Source: Hallerella succinigenes
GTDB lineage: Bacteria > Fibrobacterota > Fibrobacteria > Fibrobacterales > Fibrobacteraceae
Reading direction: 5' to 3'
Assembly: GCF_002797675.1 (NCBI RefSeq)
Contig: NZ_PGEX01000001.1
Location: 2,790,001-2,854,000, forward strand
Length of the DNA: 64,000 nt
Shown one piece after another: positions 1 to 8,485 of the stretch (position 1 is the first letter of the stretch; each line of letters starts with the position of its first letter). The notes under the pieces are model-generated. The model worked only from the letters and a program-made list of their open reading frames with translations, did no database searches and was not told the origin of the DNA. Made by a program: the position numbers and the translations under genes.

Positions 1-1578
1 GTTTTGCTTGACCAGGGTGTCGCTTTTTTTGATGAGCGTGTCGGCTTCATTTTTAGAGCTGTCGGCAAAGGCGTGGATTTCGTTCAGCTTGCTCGAATCG
101 ATTCCGTGCTTTTCGCGGAACAGGTAATAGTCGTAGTGCAACTTGAGAGCGTTGTACAAGAGGTTGCCCATGTGAGAGGCACCGTTCCGTGTAAAGTGAA
201 TGTAGTCCGGACCGCCGAGCTTTTGCTTGACCCACGAAATCATCGCATTGTGGCTTCCCATGACGCGGTACATGTCCCAATAGGCGCAGCCGTTTCGCAG
301 AGCGATTTCGCGGATCTTATCGATCGTCATCGTGAGAGCGGGGAAGCTCGTCCACTCGCCGTTGATTTTTTTTGACATGTCCGCAGGGCCGATGAAGAGA
401 ATGTCGGCATCCGGTGCAACGGCCTGGAGAGCCTTGATCTGCTTTTCGAGAACGCGTTCGACCCAGTCGAGGTTCGACTTGTTGACGCTCGGTACAAGGT
501 TTCCACCGTATTCCATGATGATGAGCTTAGCGTTCATCGCTTCGAGGGACGCGCCTAAAAGTTCACCGTTCATCTTGGTGAAGATGGTGCCCGAGCTGCC
601 GCGCATGGCGACGTTATCAACGGCGACACCGCTTTCACCGTCTAATGAAATCGTGTACAGGTCCGCGTTTCCGCGCACGGTCAGGTTCACCGATTCCGTC
701 ACATGCTGAAGGTCCCACGTGTAAACGGAAAGCCCGGGGAACGTTTCCACGGCCGGTTCGAGCGCAAGGAACTTTTGGGAACGTTCTTTGTACTCATCGG
801 GCAAGGAATCTTGGCGGATCGTGTCGATGACGGTTGCACTATAGATGAGTTTGGTTTTGAGGTTTGCCTTGTTCGCGAGCAAGCGGACCTTTTGGAATTT
901 TCCGGCGAGCGGATAACCCTTTTGATGCAAGCTCTTTTTAAAGGTGAACGTGGCAGAGCCCCGCAGTTCCGTGACCTGGGCTAGCGGGCCGTATTTGTTG
1001 TGGCGTGCGTGTTCTTCGACAGGCCCAAAAATGCGGTGACGGGAAAGGTTCCCGATGCTGTGACTGTTCAGAACGTAAGAAGGGATGTCCGCGAGGGGAG
1101 AAACCATGCCGGGGCCTGAACCGCCCCAAAGAGCCTGCAAAGGTTCGCGGACAGCCGCCGTGATGCGGTCACCTTCGAGTTGCGAATCTCCGTAGTGCAC
1201 AATGTGAATGACCTTGCCCGAATCCTTCGCTTCTTGGAGACGCTTAAAGAAACGGTCAAACCAGGATGGGTCGTTGGCGGGGAAGTCAAAGCGTGTCGGC
1301 CCTTGGCGGAAGAACTCTTCGTAAAAGTTCAGGGAGTCCGCGTATTTGGTGAATTCCCGTGCGCGCGTTTCGGCGAGCATTTTGCGAATCTGTTCTTCGG
1401 GGTCGATTTGGGCTGTATCCGTTTTATCCGATCGGAATTCTTGAAGGGCTTCAAGAATCGAAGGAAAGCGGAGTGTAGAGTTACCGATTTGAACGCCGTC
1501 CCTCGGAAAAACGAGAGACAGCAGGCCTAGTAACAGGAAAACGGCGGCTATCGAGAGGAACGTGCGACGAGGCGACAT
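1..1578 (-). CDS. SGNH/GDSL-type hydrolase, membrane-anchored (3' end off window)
   Basis: At least 526 residues are visible from the ATG at 1578 and the frame is still open at the window edge, so the C-terminus is missing. The first ~25 residues form a hydrophobic signal anchor (SIAAVFLLLGLLSLVF), so the body should be exported. A GDSQ block at about residue 130 (VHYGDSQLEGDR) is the SGNH nucleophile block, and a DYIHFTRNG stretch near residue 455 fits the Asp-x-x-His catalytic block V. SGNH proteins of this shape are esterases or acetyl-transfer partners for glycans; the substrate is not shown by the sequence. It begins 6 bp after the hisS stop, so it is probably cotranscribed with hisS. 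Family call is good, function is open. Confidence 0.75.
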   Translation of the reverse strand, partial: MSPRRTFLSIAAVFLLLGLLSLVFPRDGVQIGNSTLRFPSILEALQEFRSDKTDTAQIDPEEQIRKMLAETRAREFTKYADSLNFYEEFFRQGPTRFDFPANDPSWFDRFFKRLQEAKDSGKVIHIVHYGDSQLEGDRITAAVREPLQALWGGSGPGMVSPLADIPSYVLNSHSIGNLSRHRIFGPVEEHARHNKYGPLAQVTELRGSATFTFKKSLHQKGYPLAGKFQKVRLLANKANLKTKLIYSATVIDTIRQDSLPDEYKERSQKFLALEPAVETFPGLSVYTWDLQHVTESVNLTVRGNADLYTISLDGESGVAVDNVAMRGSSGTIFTKMNGELLGASLEAMNAKLIIMEYGGNLVPSVNKSNLDWVERVLEKQIKALQAVAPDADILFIGPADMSKKINGEWTSFPALTMTIDKIREIALRNGCAYWDMYRVMGSHNAMISWVKQKLGGPDYIHFTRNGASHMGNLLYNALKLHYDYYLFREKHGIDSSKLNEIHAFADSSKNEADTLIKKSDTLVKQN

Positions 1579-1584
1579 TCGACT

Positions 1585-2874
1585 TTAAGCCTTGATTTGG
1601 GCGATCTCTTCGAGAGAGCCTGCGCCTGGAGTTCCTGTGGTAAGGATCTTGTATTCGAAGCCGCCAGCCGGAGCCTTGTCGCCGTCCACATAGACGACTA
1701 TCTTGGCGCCCTGGGCGTTCGCCTGTTCCATCTGTTTGCCGAGCTTTGCCGGTGCGAGCGGATGGCTCACGTTGAAGCCACGGCTGCGCAGTTCACTTGC
1801 GACCTGGAAAACCTTGTCCATGTCGTTTGCGAAGCTTGCGACAAAGAAGTCAAGAGACTGCTTGGAAGACGGCAAAAGCCCGCGTTCTTCGAGGAGATTT
1901 GCAAGTACGACATCACCCATGCCAAAGCCCACGCCTGGAACCTTCTGGCCGCCGAGCTTTTCGGTGAGGCTGTCGTAACGTCCACCGCCTGCAATCGCGC
2001 GCATGGATTTGCCCTTGTCGTAAACTTCAAAGACAATGCCCGTGTAATAGGCGAGACCGCGCACAATCGAAAGGTCGAGCGCTACGGATTCTGCAACGCC
2101 AGCGGCTTCAAGAGTCTTGAACAGATGACGGATTTCGTCGAGGGCTGCCTTCGATTCTTCGCTCGAAATCTTGGATGCGACTTCGTCGATGCCCTTGGAA
2201 TCCATGAAGTCGTCGAGTTTTTTCGTCTGTTCCGCAGAAAGACCTGCAGCGGCGAGTTCCGCATAAAAATCGTCCTTGCCGATCTTCAAACGGCGGTCGA
2301 GAACCGGGTAAACCTTGGAAGTGTCGGCAACGCCGATTTCAGCGAGAAAGACGTTCAAAAGTTTGCGGCTCGAAACGCCAATGCAGAAGTCGTCAGCCTT
2401 GAGACCGAAGTCCTTGAGCATGGATGCGATTGCGGAAAGAAGGTCCGCTTCGGCGTAAATGCTTTCCGTTCCGATGATGTCCAGGTTCAACTGAAAGAAT
2501 TCGCGGAGACGGCCCTTCTGCGCCTTTTCGTAGCGGAAGAGTCTCGGGAGGCTGAACCACTTGAACGGTTTGCGGAGGGAGTTGCCTTTTTGAATCACGA
2601 GGCGGGCGAGCGTCGGCGTCATTTCCGGGCGGAGTGCAATGTGGCGGTCGCCTTTGTCCATGAAGTCGTAAAGCTGGCTTACGATTTCGTCACCGGATTT
2701 GCCGGTGTAAAGTTCGAGATGTTCGAACATCGGGCCTTCGTATTCTTCGTATCCGAAACGGAGAGCCGCCTTGCGCCAGGTGTCAAAGATGTAGTTCTGA
2801 ATCCGCATGGATTCCGGATAAAAATCACGGGTTCCCTTTGGCAGGGGAGGAGTTTGCATTTTAGAGTTACTCAT
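1585..2874 (-). CDS. hisS: Histidine-tRNA ligase
   Basis: 429-residue class II aminoacyl-tRNA synthetase that charges tRNA-His in the cytoplasm. The N-terminus carries the typical PKGTRDFYPE block, class II motif 2 is seen in RLFRYEKAQKGRLREFFQ, and the histidine-binding block is RGLAYYTGIVFEVY, followed by a C-terminal anticodon-binding domain. The reading frame stays open well upstream of the family's normal N-terminus, so I set the start at the ATG at 2874 (MSNSKMQTP). It has no Shine-Dalgarno sequence, but a TACCTT -10-like box lies 9 nt upstream, as at several other genes here. It is divergent from surE and followed by the SGNH gene. Length is normal for the family. Confidence 0.95.
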   Translation of the reverse strand: MSNSKMQTPPLPKGTRDFYPESMRIQNYIFDTWRKAALRFGYEEYEGPMFEHLELYTGKSGDEIVSQLYDFMDKGDRHIALRPEMTPTLARLVIQKGNSLRKPFKWFSLPRLFRYEKAQKGRLREFFQLNLDIIGTESIYAEADLLSAIASMLKDFGLKADDFCIGVSSRKLLNVFLAEIGVADTSKVYPVLDRRLKIGKDDFYAELAAAGLSAEQTKKLDDFMDSKGIDEVASKISSEESKAALDEIRHLFKTLEAAGVAESVALDLSIVRGLAYYTGIVFEVYDKGKSMRAIAGGGRYDSLTEKLGGQKVPGVGFGMGDVVLANLLEERGLLPSSKQSLDFFVASFANDMDKVFQVASELRSRGFNVSHPLAPAKLGKQMEQANAQGAKIVVYVDGDKAPAGGFEYKILTTGTPGAGSLEEIAQIKA

Positions 2875-2883
2875 ACGCCCGCA

Positions 2884-2889
2884 AAGGTA
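2884..2889 (-). promoter_or_regulatory. -10-like box for hisS (TACCTT)
   Basis: TACCTT read leftward, 9 nt before the hisS ATG, with no ribosome binding site between. The placement puts the transcription start at or next to the start codon. Inferred from the same arrangement at other genes in the window. Confidence 0.45.
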
Positions 2890-2922
2890 GTAAAATGGGC
2901 TCCAAAAACGCTTATAATTTTC

Positions 2923-2928
2923 TATCTT
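2923..2928 (+). promoter_or_regulatory. -10-like box for surE (TATCTT)
   Basis: TATCTT within TTTTCTATCTTTTGGG ends 9 nt before the surE ATG, and no Shine-Dalgarno sequence is visible. A TATAAT at 2913-2918 is an alternative -10. Confidence 0.45.
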
Positions 2929-2937
2929 TTGGGTCAA

Positions 2938-3714
2938 ATGACGGGACAATCTAAACCAGAAATTTTGCTTGTGAACGATGACGGATTTGAAAGTCCGTTT
3001 CTCGTGCACTTGGCGACAGCCCTTTCGGAACTGGCAAACGTCCATGTTGTCGCTCCTGCGACGGAACAGAGCGGTGTTTCGCATTCGTTTCAGGGCTTTC
3101 ACGGTCATGAGCTGAAAAAGGTTCCTGGCGATTTTCCGTTTGAATTCCACACGCTCACAGGCACGCCTTCGGACTGTACCAAGTTCGCTCTCACGTACCT
3201 GTACCGCGATCTTCCGATCGAATGCGTCTTTTCGGGCCCGAACAAGGGCGAAAATGCGGGGGTTTCTTCCCTGTATTCGGGAACGGTCGCTGGCGCCCGT
3301 GAAGCGGCGCTCTGGGGTTTTCCGAGCCTTGCGCTTTCGCTCTGCTACGATGCGACGGAAACGATGGAAAAGGAACTGCTCCGTTTTGCCGTGGAAGTCG
3401 TGGACAAAAAGCTTTATTCCCGGATTCCGGCGCATACATTCTGGAATGTGAACTTTCCGGACGAAAATCAGTCGAAGTTCAAGGGCTTTAAGGCGGCGGG
3501 TCAGGGCATTTCCATGTTCACCGACCATTATGAACTGAAAGATGGCAGGTATTATCTTTCGGGAGCGAAGGTTCCGGAACGTTTTGCGGTGAATTCGGAC
3601 GATTTGCTCCTTTCGCAGGGCTATGCGACTATCTCCCCGATGACTATCGACCAGACTCTCCAAAGCGGGCTCGTTCCAGTACAGCAGGTCGTCAACAAGT
3701 TTTTTATTCGATAA
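2938..3714 (+). CDS. surE: 5'/3'-nucleotidase SurE
   Basis: 258-residue metal-dependent nucleoside monophosphate phosphatase. The hallmark ILLVNDDGFESP opens the protein and supplies the paired metal-binding aspartates; the SGVSHSF and SGPNKGENAG blocks are further SurE active-site signatures. The start is the ATG at 2938 (MTGQSKPEILL), since the open frame to its left is only the antisense shadow of hisS. It is divergent from hisS with 63 bp between and lies 17 bp ahead of gyrA, so surE-gyrA is probably one transcript. SurE is usually tied to stationary-phase survival and nucleotide clean-up; nothing here narrows that. Confidence 0.93.
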   Translation: MTGQSKPEILLVNDDGFESPFLVHLATALSELANVHVVAPATEQSGVSHSFQGFHGHELKKVPGDFPFEFHTLTGTPSDCTKFALTYLYRDLPIECVFSGPNKGENAGVSSLYSGTVAGAREAALWGFPSLALSLCYDATETMEKELLRFAVEVVDKKLYSRIPAHTFWNVNFPDENQSKFKGFKAAGQGISMFTDHYELKDGRYYLSGAKVPERFAVNSDDLLLSQGYATISPMTIDQTLQSGLVPVQQVVNKFFIR

Positions 3715-3731
3715 ACAACTAAGGAAAATAA

Positions 3732-6449
3732 ATGGCTGAAGATAACATCAAATTAACCCCGGGCACACATTACGAGTCCCTCATCGAACGGGATATGCAG
3801 GACTGCTATCTGCGTTACTCGATGAGCGTGATTGTGGCTCGCGCTCTCCCGGACGTGCGTGACGGTATGAAACCCGTTCACCGCCGCGTTCTGTACGCGA
3901 TGCACAAGCTCGGTCTGACATCGGACAAGGCGACGATGAAGTCGGCTCGTATCGTGGGTGAAGTCATCGGTAAATACCATCCGCATGGCGATGCTGCTGC
4001 TTACGATACGCTTGTTCGTATGGCTCAGGACTTCTCGCTCCGCTATCCTCTCGTCCGCGGCCAGGGTAACTTCGGTTCCGTCGACGGCGACAGCGCAGCT
4101 GCAATGCGTTATACGGAAGCCAAGATGAGCCGTTTTGGCGAAATGATGCTCGAAGACCTCGAAAAGGAAACGGTCGATATGGGCAAGAACTACGATGAAA
4201 CTCTCGATGAGCCTCTCGTACTTCCTGCTGCATTCCCGAACCTTCTCGTGAACGGTTCCTCGGGTATTGCCGTCGGTATGGCGACGAACATTCCGCCGCA
4301 CAACCTGGGTGAAGTCGTTCAGGCAATCCACGCCTACTGTGCAAACAATGATATCACTGGTGAAGAACTTTTGAATTACGTGGCAGGCCCGGACTTCCCG
4401 ACAGGTGGAATCATCTGCGGTAAGGCTGGCATCCGTGAAGCTTATCTCACGGGCCACGGCAAGATCCGCGTGCGTGCCCGCGTCGATATCGAAAAGGATG
4501 CGAAGGGACGTGAACGTTTAATCATCAGCGAAATCCCGTACATGGTGAACAAGGCGATGCTCGTGAAGAACATGGCCGACCTTGTCCGCGACAAGAGAAT
4601 CGACGGTATCAGCGATATCCGCGATGAATCTGACCGTGACGGTATGCGTGTTGTCGTCGATATCAAGCGCGATTTCCAGGGCGATATTGTTCTGAACAAT
4701 TTGTACAAGTACACGCAGCTCCAGGATACGTTCAGCATCTACAACCTAGCTCTCGTGAACCGCACGCAGCCGACGCTCCTTACTCTCAAGGACATGATTC
4801 GCCACTATGTGGATCACCGCTTGGAAGTGGTTTTGCGCCGCACCCAGTTTGAACTCCGCAAGGCTCAGGCCCGTATGCACATTTTGGAAGCGCTTCGCAT
4901 CGCTTGCAACAATGTGGACGAAGTCGTCGCCATCATCCGCGGATCGAACAGCACTGACGAAGCGAAGCAGAAACTCTGCGCCCGCTTCTCGTTCGACGAC
5001 ATTCAGGCTCAGGCCATCGTGGATATGCAGCTCAAGCGTCTCACCGGCCTCGAAATCGAAAAACTCGAAGCCGAATACCATCAGCTTGTGGAAACGGTCA
5101 AGGACTTGGAAGACATCATCGCTCGCAAGGAGCGTCGTGTTCAGATCGTTCTCGATTCCCTCGATGCGATTTCAGCGAAGTACGGTGACAAGCGTCGTAC
5201 CTCGATCGAGGCAGCCGTCGCCGATTACGATTCCGAAGATTTGATCCCGGAAGAAGAACAGGTGATTACGCTCAGCCGCGAAGGTTACATTAAGCGCCTT
5301 CCGATCGATACGTTCAAGGCTCAGAACCGCGGCGGTAAGGGCATTATCGGTGCAGGCCTCAAGGATCAGGATAACATCCAGTCGATCTTTACGTCGAGCA
5401 CGCACAGCTTCCTGCTTGTGTTTACGAACAAGGGCCGTGCTTACTGGACAAAGGTTTACCATCTGCCGGAAGGTACTCGCAACGGTAAGGGCCGTCCGAT
5501 TGTGAACTTTGTAAACCTCTCGAACGGCGAAAAGGTTTCGGCGATTGTGCCGGTGCGCAAGTTCGGCGGTTACAACTGCCTCATGTTCGTCACCAAGAAC
5601 GGTGTCGTGAACAAGATGGACTTGAAGCTCTTTGCAAACCCGCGTCGTTCCGGAGTGAATGCGATTACTCTCGATGAAGATGACGAACTCGTAAAGGTCG
5701 TTCTCGTCGGTGTAACCGCGGAACAGATGGAAGCTGCGGCCCGTGGCGAAGAAGTCGAAGTCGAAACCGCAGAAAATGCAGAAGCTCCGGAAACGGAAGA
5801 AACAGACGTCGATGGCTCCGACGAACCGGTCGACAGCTCGAATATGGCGAAGGACTTGATGATGATCGCGACAAAGAAGGGTCAGGCTTTGACCTTCCCG
5901 ATTACCGGTCTCCGCACGATGGGACGTGGCACTCACGGTGTCCGCGGAATCCGTCTTGCCGAAGGCGATGAAGTCATTGGCATGTTCTGGCTCAAGAGCG
6001 ATCGCAAGGTTTTGACCGTGAGCGAAAACGGTTATGCCAAGCGTTCCGAACCGGCTGCTTACCGTATTACGCGCCGTGGCGGTAAGGGCGTTCGCAACTT
6101 GAACATTACCGATAAGACGGGTGAAGTTGTCTATGTGGACAGCGTCGTCGACGATTACGATTTGATCATCACCAGCCGCGAAGGCCAGGTAATCCGTATC
6201 CCGGTCGACAGTATCCGTTTGACGGGTCGTGTTTCCCAGGGCGTAAAGGCGATTACGCTCGCCGAAAAGGATAAGGTCCAGGACGCAACCGCTCTGCCGA
6301 GCGATGACGATTTGGAACAGGAAAGTATCGAAGGCCAGTCCGAAGCGGCTGAAACCGAAGGTACACTCCCGGAAGAACCTTCCGAAGAATCTGAAGCTCA
6401 GGAAAACTCCGAAGCCCAGAACAATTCGGAAGACGCTCCGCAGAACTAA
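3732..6449 (+). CDS. gyrA: DNA gyrase subunit A
   Basis: 905-residue type IIA topoisomerase breakage-reunion subunit, which with GyrB (not in the window) introduces negative supercoils. The winged-helix region reads [10 protein letters not shown] and the catalytic tyrosine is about Y127 in [10 protein letters not shown] GyrA-box (QNRGGKG) near residue 530 and the beta-pinwheel repeats favour GyrA over ParC. The position equal to E. coli Ser83 is Ala88, while the Asp87 equivalent (Asp92) is kept. Two acidic segments stand out: an insert between pinwheel blades at about residues 665-700 and a Glu-rich C-terminal tail of about 45 residues. The Shine-Dalgarno AAGGA at 3720-3724 fits the ATG at 3732. 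Confidence 0.95.
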   Translation: MAEDNIKLTPGTHYESLIERDMQDCYLRYSMSVIVARALPDVRDGMKPVHRRVLYAMHKLGLTSDKATMKSARIVGEVIGKYHPHGDAAAYDTLVRMAQDFSLRYPLVRGQGNFGSVDGDSAAAMRYTEAKMSRFGEMMLEDLEKETVDMGKNYDETLDEPLVLPAAFPNLLVNGSSGIAVGMATNIPPHNLGEVVQAIHAYCANNDITGEELLNYVAGPDFPTGGIICGKAGIREAYLTGHGKIRVRARVDIEKDAKGRERLIISEIPYMVNKAMLVKNMADLVRDKRIDGISDIRDESDRDGMRVVVDIKRDFQGDIVLNNLYKYTQLQDTFSIYNLALVNRTQPTLLTLKDMIRHYVDHRLEVVLRRTQFELRKAQARMHILEALRIACNNVDEVVAIIRGSNSTDEAKQKLCARFSFDDIQAQAIVDMQLKRLTGLEIEKLEAEYHQLVETVKDLEDIIARKERRVQIVLDSLDAISAKYGDKRRTSIEAAVADYDSEDLIPEEEQVITLSREGYIKRLPIDTFKAQNRGGKGIIGAGLKDQDNIQSIFTSSTHSFLLVFTNKGRAYWTKVYHLPEGTRNGKGRPIVNFVNLSNGEKVSAIVPVRKFGGYNCLMFVTKNGVVNKMDLKLFANPRRSGVNAITLDEDDELVKVVLVGVTAEQMEAAARGEEVEVETAENAEAPETEETDVDGSDEPVDSSNMAKDLMMIATKKGQALTFPITGLRTMGRGTHGVRGIRLAEGDEVIGMFWLKSDRKVLTVSENGYAKRSEPAAYRITRRGGKGVRNLNITDKTGEVVYVDSVVDDYDLIITSREGQVIRIPVDSIRLTGRVSQGVKAITLAEKDKVQDATALPSDDDLEQESIEGQSEAAETEGTLPEEPSEESEAQENSEAQNNSEDAPQN

Positions 6450-6468
6450 TCCTTTTGAAAAGCTCAGG

Positions 6469-6497
6469 AAAAAGCTCGCAGCGATGCGGGCTTTTTT
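6469..6497 (+). terminator. Intrinsic terminator after gyrA
   Basis: AAAAAGCTCGCA and TGCGGGCTTTTTT pair around a GCGA loop with one wobble and end in a T-run, 20 bp after the gyrA stop. Confidence 0.85.
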
Positions 6498-6577
6498 CGT
6501 TGTAGGGGAATTTTGGTTGAGAACGAAAGGCTTTGCTGCGAAAAATTTGCCGGCGTTGCAGTGAGCTGTTGTAAAAT

Positions 6578-6608
6578 TTGACAACGGCAATTTCTGCACA
6601 AATATCCT
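6578..6608 (+). promoter_or_regulatory. Putative promoter of the GH11 xylanase gene
   Basis: TTGACA at 6578-6583 and TATCCT at 6603-6608 are separated by 19 bp. The TATCCTTTTG context resembles other -10 boxes in this window. It would give a leader of about 45 nt containing the palindrome at 6633-6647. Confidence 0.4.
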
Positions 6609-6632
6609 TTTGAAAATCGCCCAATTTATTTT

Positions 6633-6647
6633 ATTCCAAAATGGAAT
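6633..6647. promoter_or_regulatory. 15-bp palindrome ATTCCAAAATGGAAT, operator candidate
   Basis: The inverted repeat ATTCC/GGAAT with a 5-bp centre sits between the putative promoter and the start of the xylanase gene. It matches the palindrome at 42343-42357 in 14 of 15 bases. A protein-binding role is inference. Confidence 0.35.
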
Positions 6648-6661
6648 CACAAAGGGGTCTT

Positions 6662-8170
6662 ATGAAAAAGAATCTTGGTTTTGGAATGGTTGCGGGCATT
6701 GCTCTCGCCTTTGGGCTTTCAAACAGTTTCGCTGCGGATGCGTGCACAGATGCAATGGGGCATTCGGGAAACGGAACCACGGTCACGAAGAACCAAACGG
6801 GATCGATCAGCGATAGCCCTTGGGGGTATGAACTCTGGGCGGATGGCGGTTCCAATTCGATGACCTATTATCCAAATGGAACGTTTTCGGCAGAATGGTC
6901 GAATAGTAACGACTTTTTGGCACGTGTGGGTTACCGCTATGGCGATAACGGGGAGGGCGTCGATCACAAGACGAAACATTACACGGTAGATTATAAATAT
7001 ACGAAGAATGGACACGGTTCTTACGGCTACATCGGCGTGTACGGCTGGACGGTGAATCCAGAGGTTGAATATTATATTGTTGACGACTGGTACAGTCAGC
7101 CGAATGAAAATTATATCGGTGCAAAGTTCGGTGAAATTACGGTAGACGGTGAGACATATACGATTCACGCTTTCCTTCGCCAGCAAGAACCTTCCAAATC
7201 GGGAACGTCGACTTTTTTGCAAATCTTCAGTGTCCGTAAAACGCCACGTCAATGCGGTCACATCGACATCTCGGCGCATTTCAACAAGTGGGATGAACTC
7301 TTCACCGGTCAAAAGGCAACTTTGAAAGGCTCGAAGGGCGGTGGATCGACGACTCTCAAGTTTGGTCGCGTAACCGAAGTGATGCTCATGAATGAAGCCG
7401 GCGGAAATTCAAGCGGAACCGTGGACTATACGTATTTTAATATGAGCGATAACGGTCAAGGCTCTGTAGTTCAAGAACCGGATCCGATCACGCGCGCCCC
7501 GTTCGGCGGAACCGCCATCGCCATCCCGGGTACGATAGAGGCCGAAAACTTTGACAACGGAAACGAAGGAGATTCTTACGGTGGAACGAACACGCCAGCC
7601 GATGCCGAATACGATGCCGAATACCGCGGCTCGGATTATTCCGTAGCCATTGTGGATGGAGGAACAGGAAAGGCTGTGGGCTATACCGCCGCAGGTGAAT
7701 GGCTTGAATACGCCGTGAATGTTGCACAGGCGGGCGAATATAATATTCAGGCTTCGGTCTCGAACGGTTCCGGGGCTGGCAGCATAAAGCTTTCCATCGA
7801 CGGAACGGAAATCGGATCGCTCCCGTTCACTGGAACTTCGAACGATTGGAACACATACGAAACCACAACAGGAAGCGCCACGCTCCAAGCAGGCGAGCAT
7901 GTTCTCCGCATCACCATTGAAGATGCGAATACAAACGTGGACTATGTTTCGTTCAGCTCGGTTGGTTCAACAGCCCTGTCGGATCGCATCCATTTGAACG
8001 TCTCTTCCGCAAACTATGCCGTCTTCGACTTGCAAGGGCGCTCCCTTGGGCACGTCAAGGTTCCTGCCGGGGCTAACATTTCGGAAATCCTTTCCGCCCA
8101 GTTTAAAAGCGCTGGAGTCTACATGGTGAAGCAGGGAAGTCGTCTGCAAAAGATTCGCATTTCCCATTAA
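6662..8170 (+). CDS. Secreted endo-1,4-beta-xylanase, GH11-CBM6 with C-terminal sorting domain
   Basis: 502 residues. The start is the ATG at 6662, preceded by AAAGGGG, and opens a classic signal peptide ending near AADA; an in-frame ATG at 6641 has no good ribosome site. The GH11 domain (about residues 25-275) shows the nucleophile block VEYYIVDDWY with E136 and the acid/base block RVTEVMLMNE with E239. A CBM6-type beta-sandwich follows (about 290-430, starting PGTIEAENFD). The last ~70 residues (YAVFDLQGRSLGHVKVPAG, then GVYMVKQGSRLQKIRIS) look like a type IX-secretion C-terminal sorting domain. The enzyme should cut xylan outside the cell or at its surface. It stands alone between two terminators. 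Confidence 0.9.
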   Translation: MKKNLGFGMVAGIALAFGLSNSFAADACTDAMGHSGNGTTVTKNQTGSISDSPWGYELWADGGSNSMTYYPNGTFSAEWSNSNDFLARVGYRYGDNGEGVDHKTKHYTVDYKYTKNGHGSYGYIGVYGWTVNPEVEYYIVDDWYSQPNENYIGAKFGEITVDGETYTIHAFLRQQEPSKSGTSTFLQIFSVRKTPRQCGHIDISAHFNKWDELFTGQKATLKGSKGGGSTTLKFGRVTEVMLMNEAGGNSSGTVDYTYFNMSDNGQGSVVQEPDPITRAPFGGTAIAIPGTIEAENFDNGNEGDSYGGTNTPADAEYDAEYRGSDYSVAIVDGGTGKAVGYTAAGEWLEYAVNVAQAGEYNIQASVSNGSGAGSIKLSIDGTEIGSLPFTGTSNDWNTYETTTGSATLQAGEHVLRITIEDANTNVDYVSFSSVGSTALSDRIHLNVSSANYAVFDLQGRSLGHVKVPAGANISEILSAQFKSAGVYMVKQGSRLQKIRISH

Positions 8171-8191
8171 AACAAGAACCTCTCTAAAACG

Positions 8192-8223
8192 AAAAACGCC
8201 CGCTTTTCCGCGAGCGTTTTTTT
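8192..8223 (+). terminator. Intrinsic terminator after the GH11 gene
   Basis: AAAAACGCCCGC and GCGAGCGTTTTT pair around TTTTCC and end in seven T residues. Confidence 0.85.
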
Positions 8224-8247
8224 ACCCCTCTGCCCCCCTGAAAATCC

Positions 8248-8282
8248 GAAGGCCTCCCAGGAACCATCCGCGGAGGCCTTTC
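8248..8282 (+). terminator. Second terminator-like hairpin
   Basis: GAAGGCCTCC pairs with GGAGGCCTTTC over a 14-nt loop. The T-run is short, so this may be a backup terminator or just a stable hairpin. Confidence 0.4.
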
Positions 8283-8432
8283 ATGTAATTGACGTGAAAA
8301 GTGGACACTCAAGCAATAATTCGCAGGGAATCGAAGAACGCGGTGAAGGACCGACTGAGGACCTATGGCGTAGGGCTTCTGCCTGTGGAGCTCGTATTCA
8401 TTCTTTCGAGCCTTTAGAACATTTCCGTGTGT
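8283..8432. other. Gene-free stretch between convergent GH11 and GH51 genes
   Basis: Within the 315-bp gap at 8171-8485, this 150-bp part between the flanking terminators holds no plausible reading frame, promoter or repeat that I can see. Confidence 0.5.
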
Positions 8433-8464
8433 AAAAAAGGCCCCCGCTAAAGCGGGAGCCTTCT
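8433..8464 (-). terminator. Intrinsic terminator after the GH51 gene
   Basis: Read leftward, AAGGCTCCCGC pairs with GCGGGGGCCTT around TTTA and ends in a T-run, 21 bp beyond the GH51 stop. Confidence 0.85.
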
Positions 8465-8485
8465 TGAATTCATGCGAACTCGCGA

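Noticed and set aside
1597-2937. Long rightward open frame upstream of surE
   Set aside because: It is antisense to hisS and shares no family features; the surE family starts at about 2938.
3732-6449. ParC instead of GyrA
   Set aside because: A GyrA-box (QNRGGKG) and a full pinwheel are present, which ParC usually lacks.
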